Notes: generated by a model from the sequence alone, not told the origin. A stretch of DNA of 64,000 nt from Annona cherimola (GCA_030490835.1 CM059972.1:32653452-32717451); one strand, 5' to 3'; positions 25,200 to 37,279 are shown, counted from the first letter of the stretch. A program made the numbers and translations.

Positions 25200-25637
25200 G
25201 GTTATATCAATTTCCCACATGATTCAAAAAGAGAACCCAATCTAGAATGAAAAACTTCCTCCCTTCTAGATCTATCACGGGAACAAGTTCGAATGGAATT
25301 GATAAAATAATGAAAAAGAATCTAAATACAAGAATAAGGGAGACATGAGCAGCTTTCAATGGCTGGTGGCAAAATAATGAACAATGATTTGGCTTGTCGA
25401 AGCTTGTCTGAGCAGAGACATTTAACCTATATATAGGCTTTTCCATCCTAAAAGTCGAATTAAAAGCCAAAAATCTCCAACCACGTGGCAAAGAAAATTT
25501 CAATGCAATGTACATGTCCACCATAATATCCCTCATGCAAATAAATTTGAAAAGACCGCTCCCCCAAGACCACACATGAAACTGAAAAATTCAACACGCA
25601 ACCAAGTTGTAGTTTAATTGCAAAAATTTCCAACAAA
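25200..25637. other. Unassigned, no credible gene
   Basis: A 122-codon minus-strand open frame (25207-25575) has no recognisable domain, a hydrophobic and aromatic composition like chance translation, and no homologous copy here. A reverse-strand TATA-like run (CTATATATAGG) near 25428-25437 suggests possible LTR remnant DNA. Confidence 0.3.
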
Positions 25638-25712
25638 CCGAGTTGGTACTAGCACTTGGCATGCACGCCGCTAGTCATGGGATCAAGTCCATGTGCAAGC
25701 TTTGTCTCCCAA
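25638..25712 (+). mobile_element. tRNA-derived SINE head remnant
   Basis: Contains an A-box-like GAGTTGGTACTAGC (25640-25653) and, ~25 bp on, a B-box-like TCATGGGATCAAGTCC (25674-25689). Order and spacing match the pol III promoter of a tRNA or tRNA-derived SINE. The 5' acceptor stem and any tail are not evident, so it is not called a functional tRNA. Confidence 0.4.
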
Positions 25713-25949
25713 AAGTCAGAGCTATTATATCCCGAGTGAAGAGCATTTAATCTCCTCTTTCGCTGATAGTAGGAAATATAGGAAGGATAATTGGGCTAGA
25801 CTTGTAATATGAAATGAGATAAGATATATGGATTTTTTGGATTTGATTTGTAATATGAGTTGAGATGAAATGAGAGGTAATGTTGAAAGACCGATCGAGA
25901 AAAAAGTTCCAAACAGAAGAATGTTCCAAGCATACAATTAGACCGCCCA

Positions 25950-26171
25950 TTAACAAGGAAACAACTTATTCAAATATCACGACATTTGGCGGACGCCATC
26001 AAAACTACTGTTTCACAGGTTTATCAGATACTCTTGGCCGATGATCTTTAGTGCAAGTCTTCCCAGGAAAAACGAGCAAGGTACAAACAAAGGCATATGT
26101 TATGATGCTTATCAAAGATAAAAGACATCCAAATTCGCATGCCTTCTAACACAAGATGACCAACGGCATGT
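25950..26171 (-). other. Likely 3' UTR of the OZI1-like gene
   Basis: About 220 bp after the stop codon with no reading frame and slightly higher GC than the flanks. Assigned only by position; no poly(A) signal could be fixed. Confidence 0.35.
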
Positions 26172-26511
26172 TCAAGAATCTTCTCGGGACTTGACAATAA
26201 AATTCTGCCTGCTGATGGGGTTCATTACAACTGGTGGCCCTGCTGTTCGAGGCCATGCCTGGAACTTCTTATCTGTTTCCTCCCACCATCCTTTGTCGGA
26301 AACAGTTCTTGGAGTTGTGCCTGGTAAAATAATCTCATCAAAGCTATAAGAAGAGAGCAAAAAACCAACAATGAAACTAAAGCGATTCAAATGGACTTGC
26401 TAGTTGCCACAACCAACCTCCAAATAGCTTCTTGTCAGCAATTATGTGGTCTGCTGTAAATGCAATTGCAACAGATGCCAACACAGCTCCGACAATGGCC
26501 TTCGTCGACAT
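26172..26511 (-). CDS. OZI1: DUF1138 / OZI1-like small membrane protein (2 coding exons)
   Basis: The only convincing host gene. Coding exon 1 is 26511-26418 (ATG at 26509-26511); the intron is 26417-26321 (97 bp, GT...AG, acceptor ttttaccag); exon 2 is 26320-26172 (TGA at 26172-26174). Together they give 243 nt, an 80-residue protein. Residues ~5-25 (AIVGAVLASVAIAFTADHII) form one hydrophobic membrane segment. The rest carries the highly conserved plant block GWWEETDKKFQAWPRTAGPP followed by VVMNPISRQNFIVK. I recognise this as DUF1138, which includes Arabidopsis OZI1 (ozone-induced; mitochondrial placement is reported for the family, from memory). Its biochemical role is not established. The intron splits Gly32 (g|gc), restoring the KLFGGTTPR reading. 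The frame is undamaged. An AG acceptor 15 nt upstream of the ATG implies a further 5' non-coding exon. Confidence 0.85.
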
Positions 26512-26530
26512 GATTTCTAATCTGTGCTGA
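26512..26530 (-). promoter_or_regulatory. Probable 3' splice site in the 5' UTR of the OZI1-like gene
   Basis: On the minus strand a T-rich run ending gttgtcag precedes CACAGATTAGAAATC-ATG, so the exon would start at 26526, 15 nt before the start codon. This predicts a 5'-UTR intron whose donor lies to the right. Confidence 0.5.
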
Positions 26531-27039
26531 CAACAAATAAAAGCCCCAGTGACACCTCTAAAAGCAAATATAAACATATGGCAACAATGATAAGGGCCAC
26601 ACTTTTGTAAAATGGGGTTACATGTATAAAATAAGACTATAAAAAGTCAAACACTAATTTTTCACTTTAAAAAGCAGCTCTCAGTGGAAAAAAATTACAA
26701 AGGTGTGCCACTAAACTATGTCATCACGGCTTGTCTGAAAGCAACTGCAAGAGCTACCGGGCTGGAATCAGATTGTTTAGAATCAAAACTAGTTTTTTCA
26801 CCACAGTGGGACCCAATGAAAACTAGTGCCATGCATCTCATTAGTAAAATAGATTATATCTAGACACTTTCGTAAAACCACCAAGAAATAAAGCAATTTT
26901 GGACATACATCTGATTGGTAACTTAAGAGATACAAGCATGATATGAATTAAAAAAAATTTCCCTTAAAAAACACAAAATGGAATTATTCAACTCAATCAT
27001 ATTCTATCAAAACTAAAATTTCAAACTATGTTGATATGG
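26531..27039. other. Intronic or upstream sequence, no gene seen
   Basis: AT-rich, no open frame with a recognisable product. If the 5'-UTR intron is real, this is its 3' part. Confidence 0.4.
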
Positions 27040-27355
27040 TTCCCAGATATATTGGTTGTGTTATTGGGCCCATTGCATGCCATGAAACTTTGGCCATAGC
27101 TTACTGGGTTCAACATTCGGTAGAAAAACATTGGTTTTTTTTTTTTATTGTGAAGAAAAAATAGTAGAAAAACATTGGTCTTATAGAATGTAATATTGAG
27201 TGCACCTCAATTTTCTGATCATGTCTTGAGTGCGTTTTTTTTTTCTTTTTTCTTCCTTTTTTTTTTTTTTTTTTTTTTTGAACTCCTGTATTCATATAGA
27301 AATAATCTTACAGTATGCAATTAGCAAACCATCCTAGGATCAAAAGGGTTTCTTT
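27040..27355 (-). repeat. Left arm of a 13-kb-spaced inverted repeat
   Basis: The reverse complement matches 40685-40910: 'aggatggtttgctaatt', 'aagaccaatgtttttctac', 'ggccaaagtttcatg' and 'cccaataacacaacca' occur in the same order in both. This arm also holds a long poly-T run (27259-27279) and a duplicated 'agaaaaacattgg' segment absent from the other arm. Confidence 0.75.
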
Positions 27356-28137
27356 ATATTGTTATTCACGCTGTTGTTTTCTTTTTTTATTTCGCTGTTC
27401 ATATATAAGCAACAGTCACTTCAGAATTAGTGGTACAAGATGCAGCAAACAGAGCTTCCAAAAGTGCAAAGTTCAAGGGTAATATATGGTTAAATTGGTA
27501 GACAGTTATCAAAGGAAATACCAAACGAATGAAGGAAAAGTATTGAGCTTGGTTTGGGGCCCATGAATGTGATTTTGAAAGCTAAGCCATTAATCTTGTT
27601 TGAAATATCATTTTACCTATTGCAAATAAAAATTATTTCTAAATATAAACAGATACATCAAACTTGATTTAAAAATTTGGAAAAGTTTATATATTGTCAA
27701 ATGATTTTATTTTATGGTATGCTATGATTATTTTATGGAGAAATTTTTTTTTTGTTTCCTAACTAAATATGATGCATTAAAAATGTTGGGTGGCTTATAT
27801 TTCACAAAATCCCCTTAGTGGGAGCCAAAACCAAGCATTTCTACAAAATTGCTGCCCTTTTATATTTTCTTGTATTTATTTTTAGCAAATGACTACATGT
27901 TCGTAGTGTTGTAATTATATTCTATGTAAATTGTATTATATTAGTCCATATTTACGTTTATATTTATGTGATTTACGTTAGTCATTTTTCTTCCCTTATC
28001 TTATTTCGAAAAGATATATTTTCTTCTAGAAGCATACTATATATTACAGGCTTTTCTCCTTAAAGAACTGTTCCAATACACAATGTTAGGAAATACGATT
28101 ACAAATAACCTTATGCATTTGTGCTTGTACAAATCTA
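27356..28137. other. No gene seen
   Basis: AT-rich DNA between the inverted-repeat arm and a MITE. No open frame or repeat stands out. Confidence 0.4.
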
Positions 28138-28398
28138 GGGTGTGTTTGGGAAGTGACAAAACTTTTGGATAAAAACTTTTTTATTTAAAAGTTTTTGAAA
28201 CGGGAGAAAATGATGTAATATAATCGAGATAACAATAAGTAGTAAGTAGAATAAAGTTAAAATAGATAAGTTAGTTGTATGATTAGTTGTGTATAAATAA
28301 TTAAAAATATGATAGTTGTATAGAAAAATGTGAAAAAATAATTTAAAAAAAAATTGTTGTGCAGTTTAAAAAGTTTTTTGTGTAAACAAATATAACCC
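28138..28398. mobile_element. Tourist-like MITE
   Basis: Inverted termini GGGTGTGTTTGGG / AAATATAACCC, flanked by cTA...TAa. Internal sequence is the reverse complement of the other copies ('gttgtatagaaaaatgtgaa'). Confidence 0.75.
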
Positions 28399-28629
28399 TA
28401 ATTAAAATAATTTTTTATATCACGTGAATATCAATGAAGGAGAATATGATGGATGCCTATGAACCTAAAAAGTTTTAAATATGGAAAACCCAAAGGATGC
28501 AGATTGTACGTGGTTTATAAATTCTTACACATTACTATATTTTTTGTAAATTTGGTTAAGCTGTGTTATGGTTTCCACTCACGAAATTTGTTAGTTGTTA
28601 TGTGCTCACAAGAATTTTCAATTGTCATT

Positions 28630-30480
28630 CTTAACTCAAACAAAAACATATCAACATAAAATATATCAACCCGAATTTTGACCAAATTCCAACCTTATTT
28701 ACATAAAGGTAAGGGAGTAACCAGGTACAAGTCAACCTTTCACATATTTCACAGGTATGCATTGGGGGATTTATATAAATGGGTTTGAAAATGGATTGAG
28801 CACAACCCGTATATGCAAATGGGCAGGTCATAAGTTGAAGTTGTCCAAACTGTCAACCAGGGATGTGACCTGTTAAACCATTTACCCTAGTAACCTTATA
28901 CAACCGGCTGTAAGGATAGAAAAAAGTAAAAAGATTATGCCAACAATGGATTTTCATTTCCCATTTCTCCCACTATCGCACCTCCCTGCTACACCCAAAA
29001 CACTTTTTTGCCTCCCATCTTCCTCCTAAAAAGAAAATTTTCATGTCTCAATTTCACTTTCTACTAATCACAAGGATTCTTCATCACTGCTTGAAGTTAC
29101 TAAAGGTGAAGGACATGGTGGTGGATAGTGGAAGATACACAAAGTGAATACTCAAAAAACAGAAGTTGATCTACACTTTGAAGAACCAAGGGTGGGTAAG
29201 GCATTGGGTGTGATATTTTGGGATGGTGGTTCGCAGACTAACTATAGGATATTATCTCATATGGAATTAGATATTTGGCTATTTCAGCATCTACAGTTGC
29301 CTCTGAAACACATTTGACTCAATTCTTTCTGTCTTCTTTCTCTATTTTTTGTGCTTTATCTTGTAGCTTTTTTTTTAGCATTAAATATATACTCATTGAG
29401 CTTTGTAACAACTCTGTGGCTATAACAACTAATGTTAAATCTAGAGTTGATCTTCTCAAACAGTTGTATCTTAAATAGGTAAAAGCAAGAGACTGAACAG
29501 GTGATATATATACTCTATCTTTTGGAAATCGTTGTTATATCTTTAGTTGTTTTTAGTTTTATTTATTACCTTACTATATTTTGAGGAAAGTGTTCAACAT
29601 TGCATAAAAGAAAATAACATGGATGAAGAACCATGAAGACATTGTGGCATTACTTTTAATAGAATGTGTTGTACTTTAAGACATATACCAGTAGGATCAA
29701 GCTTGTTTGACCACGTTTGATTGATGTTGCTTGAGTTTGTTTGAAAAAAGTTTGTAATTTGAGTTTGCTTGAGTTTATTTAATAATAGAATGTCTTGCTT
29801 GATTTGTTCCATTGTTTGATATTACTATACAGATGTCTGTCTCAATCTTTTATATTACTGTGGATTTTTGCCTACATAGATGACATGCACTTCAGGTAGT
29901 GACATTCTATTAGATCAATCAATCAATTAGTAATAATAAATAAATAAGTTGTTGAGTGTGAGTCATTTTATGGGTGAGATTTGCATCAACTGTCCTCACA
30001 GTTCCTTCAACGAGGCTTGCTTCTAAGCTGCAATCATTGATACCCAAGTTTTCTTCTATTATGTCTAACTTGTTGCTTTTAATTCTTAACAGTCCATTAT
30101 TGATCATTCATATAGGTCATATAACTCATCTAGTTCTCAACCTGTTTACAACCTGCATGGTCAACCCTTTTAACAACCCACAACTCAGTATAATAAATGG
30201 GTTATAAACAGATCAAGTTTGAGGTTTTGATAAATGGATTGCAAAAGGATAAAGGTTGATGTTTTATAAATGTGTTAGGATTTTAGGGTTAGGCTCCAAT
30301 TTGTATAACCCAATATGGTTACACACCTAGATAAAGGGTCCCCACTAACTGAAGTTTTTTACGTAACCTTATTCAAATGGTTACTGGGGTCAGGGTTAGG
30401 GTTGAGGTTTAGGTTTTACAAATATGGTTAGGACTATAGTTAGGTTTTAGGTTTTACGAATGAGGTTAAGGCTAGGGCAA
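28630..30480 (+). mobile_element. Decayed hAT-type DNA transposon, approximate limits
   Basis: A hAT transposase C-terminal fragment lies near 29160-29320. It is flanked on both sides (28680-28910 and 30120-30470) by DNA rich in short GGGTTT / AACCC / 'tgacctgttaaacc' type motifs, which resemble plant hAT subterminal repeats. I could not define exact ends or an 8-bp target duplication, so the limits are estimates. No other gene is seen in it. Confidence 0.4.
29160..29320 (+). pseudogene. hAT transposase dimerisation-domain fragment, frameshifted
   Basis: One frame reads 'EVDLHFEEPRV' then 'TNYRILSHMELDI'; a -1/+1 shift then continues 'LAISASTVASET'. This is the hAT C-terminal (dimerisation) order: Y/L-x-E-E-P-R, then W-W-x-x-N with R-Y-P-x-L-S-x-M-A-x-D, and L-A-I-x-x-S-T-V-A-S-E. 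The conserved S-T-V-A-S-E core is present, while the W-W pair is degraded to W-D-G-G. The catalytic part of the transposase is absent. Non-functional relic. Confidence 0.7.
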
Positions 30481-30955
30481 ATCTGAGTTTTATGAGCTCA
30501 AGTTGCCCCCCTATTCCTGAGTCCAGGTCCCAAAATCCCAAAAGACCCAACTGTTTTTCGTCAGACACATTTCACAATGCATGCATTGGATGCATAATGT
30601 CATGGATACAAATTGCTTTGTGTACAAGCAATCTTTCTTTTGTTAAATCCATGAAGTTTTCAACAGTAGAGACTACCGACTATGAAAGCCCTAGATACTC
30701 TCCGCTGCTCCTATGTCTCTTGCCCGAATTTTGAATAACATCATTCTTTTACTTTCCAGTTATTTAGATCAATCTTCAAATGCAAGATTTATCGTTTAGC
30801 TACTTTGACCTTGATTCATCAGATACAAAACTGTTCTTCTCTAATTCTTTGCCCGGGGTGGGTCGAATTTTCATTTGTGTCAAGTAATTACGTATCTGAA
30901 GAGCTCCTTTTTGGTGCAATGATTAGTTATTTTCTAGGACAACCAGTGATCTGTC
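30481..30955. other. GC-richer stretch, unassigned
   Basis: Composition is less AT-rich than the surroundings, with an 80-codon plus-strand frame (30492-30734). I do not recognise the product. The reading resumes after the LTR at 32783-32990 without a convincing continuation. Possibly a gene fragment. Confidence 0.25.
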
Positions 30956-32777
30956 TGTTGGTCCCGAGTTAATGGCAGTTACCCAAGAGGGGAGGGGCGA
31001 ATTGGGTATTTAAAAATTTACAACTTAAATAGAAACTTTACCCCAGATTAATCTAGTCCCCTTTATGAAGAAACAAAATGAGAGCAATAATGTAAAGAGC
31101 AGAAACAAAAATGAACACACAAGATTTTATAGTGGTTCGGGCAACCTCCCTACTCCACTCTTCCAAGCTCACACCCTTTGTGACTTGGGTTCCACTATGT
31201 ATTCCGCGAATACAACTAGAGTCTCCACTCTCTTCTAGATTCTAGCTCTAGGGGGCATATACAACCAGAGCCTCTCCTCTCTTCTAAATTCTAGCTCTAA
31301 GGGGCATCAACAATATACAACACAAGTAGGTGACGAGTTCCACTTTAATCACACACTACTTTGCTTACACTTGTTCTTAGCTACCCAAGCTAAAACAAGT
31401 TCAATACAACAAGTAATAACAAAAGAAAATTTCTACACGTTACTGTTGTGTAGACGCAGATTTGGTGCAGAGAAGAACTTGTAGTGTAGACTTAGAGATT
31501 CAGCAAGCAGCTCTTGGCAATTTGGAAGCAAAGTTCTTCTTCTCAATGTTGGCTTGATCACTTAATGCTCTTGAAGATAGGAGTTATGCACACTTAATGA
31601 ATTCTCAACTCCCCTCTTCGTTCATATTGAATGTCTTTTATAATTGTGGAGGGAATCCGAACGTTTTGGGGTAGGTGGTGCGCATTTAATGCGCCAACGT
31701 TCGAAAATTTTCCGACTGTTGCGACCCAAGTCGCAGATGGAGTCGACTTCGGGTGCGACTTCGCCTATTCGCAACTTCTTCAAGTTCCATTCTGGGTCGA
31801 CTTGGTCCTCGACTTGACCCAAGTCGCAGGTGGAGTCGACTTCGGGTGCGACTTCACCTCGGCAGCTTGCTTGATGAACTTGAAATCCTTAGAATGCCTT
31901 ACTTGCTTGAATCTCTTCATGTTTGGTTGTTCTTCCTTTGATTATACTTAAGATTCCTTAATTCTTCTATCTTAAAGCACATTTTACTCCATGTCTTGAG
32001 TCTTGTGTCTTTGAGTATTGGAATGCATAAGAGAGGTCCAAATGTATGATTTTGATTCTTCATGAAAATATGCAACTTTGCTTGCTCTAGACTTCATTTG
32101 AGTGTTTGAGTTGTTTTGATCTTCATCTCCATTCAATTCTTTTATTTCAGCAATTTCCGCACTGAAGTCGAAACTTGAGTCGACTTGGTCTGCGACTTCA
32201 CTCAAGTCGCAAGCGGAGTCGACTTGGGATGCGACTTCGGCAGTTCTCGTTCTCGATTTCAACTCTGGAAGGAAATGACGTTTCAAAGTCGATGCTGGAG
32301 TCGACTTGGTCTGCGACTTCACCCAAGTCGCGAGCGGAGTCGACTTGGTCTGCGACTTCACCCAAGTCGCAAGCGGAGTCGACTTGGGATGCGACTTCGG
32401 CACCTCTCATTCTCGATTTCAACTCTGGACAGAAATGACGCCTCCAAGTCGCGACTGGAGTCGACTTGGTCTGCAACTTCACCTCAAGTCGCAAGCGAAG
32501 TCGACTTGGGATGCGACTTCGGCACCTCTCATTCTTGATTTCAGCTCTGGAAGAAAGTGGCATCTTGAAGTTGCTGCTTGAGTTGACTTGGGGATCGACT
32601 TGGCCTAAGTCGATGCCTGAGTCGACTTGGAAGTCGACTTGACTTGTCATGCTTGATATTCTTCAAATTTATAACCTTAAGTCATTTCCACAAACATATT
32701 AGTAACCAAAACTTACTCAAATTGATTTGTTAATTATCAAAACATAGACTTGGCTTATTTTCCACATATTTCCAACA
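30956..32777 (-). mobile_element. Solo LTR, Sirevirus-like copia family
   Basis: A 1,822-bp solo LTR with ends TGTTGG (30956) and CCAACA (32777), perfect inverted hexamers, and the perfect duplication CTGTC (30951-30955 and 32778-32782). It is longer than the copy at 3413 because it has two separate U3 repeat blocks: 31727-31850 next to the promoter, and 32160-32640. The latter is organised as a higher-order repeat of ~120 bp with 'cgatttcaactctgga' spacers. No internal region. Confidence 0.92.
32160..32640. repeat. Higher-order palindromic array in copia U3
   Basis: Repeated units AAGTCGCAAGCGGAGTCGAC / TTGGTCTGCGACTT with a spacer 'ttctcgatttcaactctgga' recurring at about 32245, 32415 and 32535. 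Conservation is high, indicating recent amplification. Confidence 0.85.
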
Positions 32778-32782
32778 CTGTC

Positions 32783-34477
32783 CAGACTCCAGCTATTAGG
32801 AAGTTCCAATTTTTAATACACTGGTTAAAACAGGCACTTTAAAGTAGGGTTCCTAAAGTGCTTATTCCAAGTTGCAGATTACATGCCGAGGGCCAGGGAT
32901 TTACAAAGTTGTATGTGTTTGAAGCTTTTTAGAAGTTCCCCATCGAGCAGCAAAGAATTATCATTTACTAGCCTTTTTTGGTGTTTTTTGGAAAGGTCAT
33001 TGCTTTTAAGTATATTATTTGTTTAGATTGTTTAAATTTTTTAATTCTTATTATTTTTTCAATTCTGTAGGGCAATTTTGATAGCAAAAGCCTAGTATAC
33101 CGCTATAATTATTGAATAATTATGGAATTACTTTTTTAACCTTATTATTAACTATTCTTGTCAAGTTTTTAAATTAACATGCAAAGCATCATCAATTCAC
33201 ACTGAATATGTCTTAAGAAGGCTTCACTAAAACTAAGCTTAACAATCATCCTATGCTCCTTTCTCTACAAAATCTTCAATGTGTGTCACCATTTATAGTT
33301 TTCAATGGAAACACATTTTCATTGGCATGGCTGTTTTCATCATTCAGATTATGAAAGGTGGTTTTCATAACCTAAAGGTTCAGCCAAATTAGAAGGTCAT
33401 TCAAGGTCAAGAAATAAGGTGTGCACCAATTTCCTTCTGAGTTTTGCTTTCTTTTCAAAATATTTGAAATTTAAAAATATAATGAATTGTTTAAGTCTTG
33501 GCAAATCACCTTACATTTTATTCAATTATGTGAGCTTCATAGAATTCTGAGTTCGATCAAAATCAAGATATACTTCCTCCAAATCTTTCCCTTTTCTAAT
33601 TGGGTTGAATTCTTCTTTAGTCCTGATCATGGTTTTGAAACTTGCATATGATATGGCCAACACCACTATATCATATATGTATCCAGATACCCAACATTAG
33701 CCTCTTTTGCCAGACCTTAAGTATGAGGCACGTTGGCCATTATACTCAAAAATGATATTTCATATTTGACAATGAGAGGGAACTTACTTTTTTTTACCCT
33801 TCCAATCTGCATTTCCATTCCATTAACATTTCTTTTTAGAAACCATCATAAATAGTCTGATGGATTAAAATAGGTTAGATGAATTAGAACAAGCTTCATT
33901 GATTTTAGAAAAAGAATCGATGTAAGTTGTAAACTGTTTGATTTCTGAAAAAAGAATATACGGGATCCATGCACATTATTTGATTTTTGAAAAAAGGAAT
34001 CCAAAGGATCCATTCAACAATAAAATATTTTTGAAACTAAATGTCAAATTTATATAGATAGTGCTCCCATTATCATAAATATCACCAATAATATCAGTAA
34101 TAATTTCATTTTTGCTTGATAATTTCATTTTGTCCTCCCAGCAATATTAAAATGGATGGGAAAAATATATTCCCCTATAATATTGATATATCATTATATA
34201 TTTCAATATTACCAATACTATCATGATATTTTGAAAATATCATGAGATAATATCGAATAGAAAGACTTCTTCTTACCGTCAGCATATTTCCAAGTTCATA
34301 AAAAGAAACGTTCAGCCATATTTTTTATAATATATATATATATATCAATCATTTGATCATCTACATCTTCTATAATATATCAATCAATTGATCATCTATG
34401 ATTCCGACTAGCCACAAAACCTATTTTTATGTATTCTATTTAGTTTTTCTTTTTTGAAATTGTAAATTCAGATGTAT
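32783..34477. other. No gene seen (1.7 kb)
   Basis: AT-rich intergenic sequence. No open frame with a recognisable product and no clear repeat end. A (TA)n run and repeated 'tcaatcatttgatcatcta' near 34325-34400 are the only structures. Confidence 0.4.
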
Positions 34478-35030
34478 AGGGGTAGTTTGTTAATAACAAA
34501 AACTTTTCAAACTAAAACTTTAAAACCTAAAACTTTTTAGGGTGTGTTTGGCAACATCAAAAAGTTGTCAATTTAAAACTTTTCAATCTAAAACCTTTCA
34601 CTCTCCATAACTATCCTATTTTTTAATTATTTTTTCACATTTTTCTATACAACTACCCTACTTTTCAATCATTTCTACACAACTACCAACACAACAAACC
34701 TATCTATTTCAATTTTATCCTATTTATTCCTCATTATTACCCCTATTATATCACATCATTTGACAACTTCTTATCTCTAAAACTTTTCATCAAAAGTTTT
34801 ATCCATTCCCAAACACACCCTTACTTTCTATAACTACTCTATTTTTTAATTATTTCTTCACATCTTCCTATAAAACAACCTAACTTTTCAATCATCTCTA
34901 TATAACTACCCCTATAATTAACCTGTGTATTTTAATTTTATTCTCTTTATTCATCATCATTACCCCTATCATATTACATCATATTCAAAAACTTTTCATC
35001 AAAAATTTTATTACTTCCCGAACACACTCA
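34478..35030. mobile_element. Tourist-like MITE interrupted by a second copy
   Basis: The outer copy (34478-34539 plus 34821-35030; termini 'gtagtttgttaa' / 'cgaacacactc') is split by the intact inner copy at 34540-34820. The interrupted text 'aaaacttttta|ctttctataac' reads continuously across the insertion. Confidence 0.75.
34540..34820. mobile_element. Tourist-like MITE, intact, nested
   Basis: 281 bp, termini GGGTGTGTTTGG / CCCAAACACACCC, TSD TTA at 34537-34539 and 34821-34823. Best-preserved member of the family and a good reference sequence. Confidence 0.9.
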
Positions 35031-35044
35031 TCTTATTCATCGAC

Positions 35045-36008
35045 CAATATATATATATATAGGAATCTGTTCCGGTGCAGCGTCACTGCACCGGAACAGC
35101 GGTGCAGTGGACCCCAAAATGGGCCCTACATGATCATGAAATCATGATCTACTCCACCCATTGTATTTAGAATAATGTATTCTATTACCATACCAATTTT
35201 CATCCCAATCAGATACTTTAAAGTTGTTATTTACATCAAACTATTTTATTACGTTGGATTTATACCATTTTCAGATGGGGCCCATATACATATCTGATTG
35301 GGATGAAAATTGGTGTGGTAATAGAATATATATATATATGACAGCTGTTCCGGTGCAGTGACGCTGGACCAGAACAGCGGTGCAGTGGGCCCCAAAACGG
35401 GGCCCCAAAACGGGGCCCCACATGATCATGAAATCATGATCTACTCCACCCATTGTATTTAGAATAATATATTCTATTACCACACCAATTTTCATCCCAA
35501 TCAGATATGTATATGGGCCCCATCTGAAAATGGTACAAATCCAACATAATAAAATAGTTTGATGTAAATAACAACTTTAAAGTATTTGATTGGGATGAAA
35601 ATTAGTATGGTAATAGAATACATTATTCTAAATACAATAGGTGGAGTATTTCATGATCATGTGGGCCCCATTTTGGGGCCACTGCACGGCTGTTCCGGTG
35701 CAGTGACGCTGCACCGGAACAGCTCCCTAATATATATATATATATATATATATATAGGATTATATTCCTGTGCAGCATCGCTGTAATGGGCCCCATCTGA
35801 AAATAGTACAAATCCAACGTAATAAAATAGTTTGATGAAAATAACAACTTTAAAGTATCTGATTGGGATGAAAATTGGTATGGTAATAGAATACATTATT
35901 CTAAATACAATGGGTGAAGTAGATCATGATTTCATGATCATGTGGGGCCTATTTTTGGGCTACTGCACCGCTGTTCCGGTGCAGTGACGCTACACCAGAA
36001 CAGCTCTC

Positions 36009-36024
<16 letters not shown>
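35045..36024. mobile_element. (TA)n-embedded fold-back elements with hairpin tips
   Basis: A cluster of long-inverted-repeat elements. The tips are hairpins such as CTGTTCCGGTGCAG-tgacg-CTGCACCGGAACAG (35692-35724). Further tips lie near 35070-35098, 35345-35375 and 35973-36003. Arms (~150 bp) contain 'catgatcatgaaatcatgat', 'ctccacccattgtattta' and 'caattttcatcccaatcag', and recur in both orientations. The outer sides are (TA)n microsatellites (35045-35061, 35321-35338, 35731-35756, 36008-36024). No transposase. At least one nested or rearranged copy (35342-35725) and a half copy (35757-36005). Confidence 0.75.
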
Positions 36025-36044
<20 letters not shown>

Positions 36045-36083
36045 TTTTTATTTTAAAAAATACGTTTCTTAATTTTTCATCAA

Positions 36084-36198
36084 AAAATATTTTTTTAATT
36101 TTCAATATAGGGGAATTATGGTCATTTTCAAAGGCTTACGGATAATATGCATTGAAAATGACCACAATTCCCCTATGTTTAAAATTCAAAAAATATAT
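36084..36198. repeat. Short hairpin element
   Basis: Near-perfect inverted arms around 'ataggggaattatggtcatt' and its complement 'aatgaccacaattcccctat', extended by AT-rich arms to ~55 bp each. MITE-like fold-back without a recognised family. Confidence 0.6.
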
Positions 36199-37279
36199 AT
36201 ACACATCCACAAATGGTAAATGGGTTTATGGATAATATAGATTTACAATTTCTAAAAACAAAAACTCAAAAAAATACAAACAAATGGGTTTTATGACTCA
36301 TTGGAAATGAGGGATTAAAGTATGAGTTGGTAAAAAATCAATGCTCAGCCATATTCATCTACAAGTGCTATCCATATCCATATAACATATCAAGACTCTT
36401 CGATGAGTCGCCCAACTAATGTATGAGATTTAAGCATTCTAGAGCCTAAATTGGCTTTAGAATGCAAGCAAATTATTGTATATCATTGAATATCCGCAAA
36501 TATGTGTATTTATATTTTTTCAATTAATCAAAATGTTTCAATAAAAATTCCTATTTTTTTCCTTAGTTTTTAATTTTTTATATTTTCCGATAAAATTCCT
36601 ACAAAAAACGATATTATCTCAATATATATGACAATATCATCTTAGCCATTAGCCCATTGGAAAAAACCTATTTATTGATAAAATCAACATTGATATAGAG
36701 ACAACTTGAGATATATGTATATATTTTTACCCAAAATGAATATTTTATCGTGTTAATGTAATATTTAAGAAATACCTATTCTATTAAAATATTTTTTAGC
36801 ACCAAAAATCAGTGCTTTTCAACTTAATAAATGACTTTCATGCTTTTAGAAATGCTCTTTAAATTTGTGGGAATGAGATGGCTATCCTCTAAAAATTCCC
36901 TTTAAAACTAGTTATCTTGGAATTTTAAAGAATATTTGGATAAAATAAAGGTATCTTTATAATTTTTTGAAATATTAAGTGGATATATTAGTAAAAGGTG
37001 TAGTTAGATTTGTGCATGTTTTCTTTTTATTTAAGTTTCCAACTTTAGGATTTTAAAAAAAAAAAGAAAGAAAAATATCTTTCCTTTTTAAAGAGTAACA
37101 AATGTAGGCATTATTTTAATCTCAAATATGTTTGATAACAGATGTGACAATGAGTTCTAAATTGAACTCCAATATCTAAATCATTTAAAATTTTTGTTTA
37201 TTAGGTAGTTCACAACAATTTAAAAATGTTTAAGCATTTGTTGTTCATTTATATCAAACAAATTTAATGTCCATATTGG
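36199..37279. other. No gene seen (1.1 kb)
   Basis: AT-rich intergenic DNA, no recognised element. Confidence 0.4.

Noticed and set aside
25638..25712. Functional tRNA gene
   Set aside because: A- and B-box-like strings are present, but no acceptor stem pairs and the B-box has an extra base. Better explained as a SINE relic.
30492..30734. 80-aa frame with several Cys residues as a possible host gene
   Set aside because: No recognised domain, no splice structure or continuation; kept only as unassigned GC-richer DNA.
35692..35735. Helitron 3' end (hairpin followed by CTAA before T)
   Set aside because: The same hairpin occurs at both ends and in both orientations, only one copy has a CTRR-like tail, and there is no 5' TC end or Rep/helicase.
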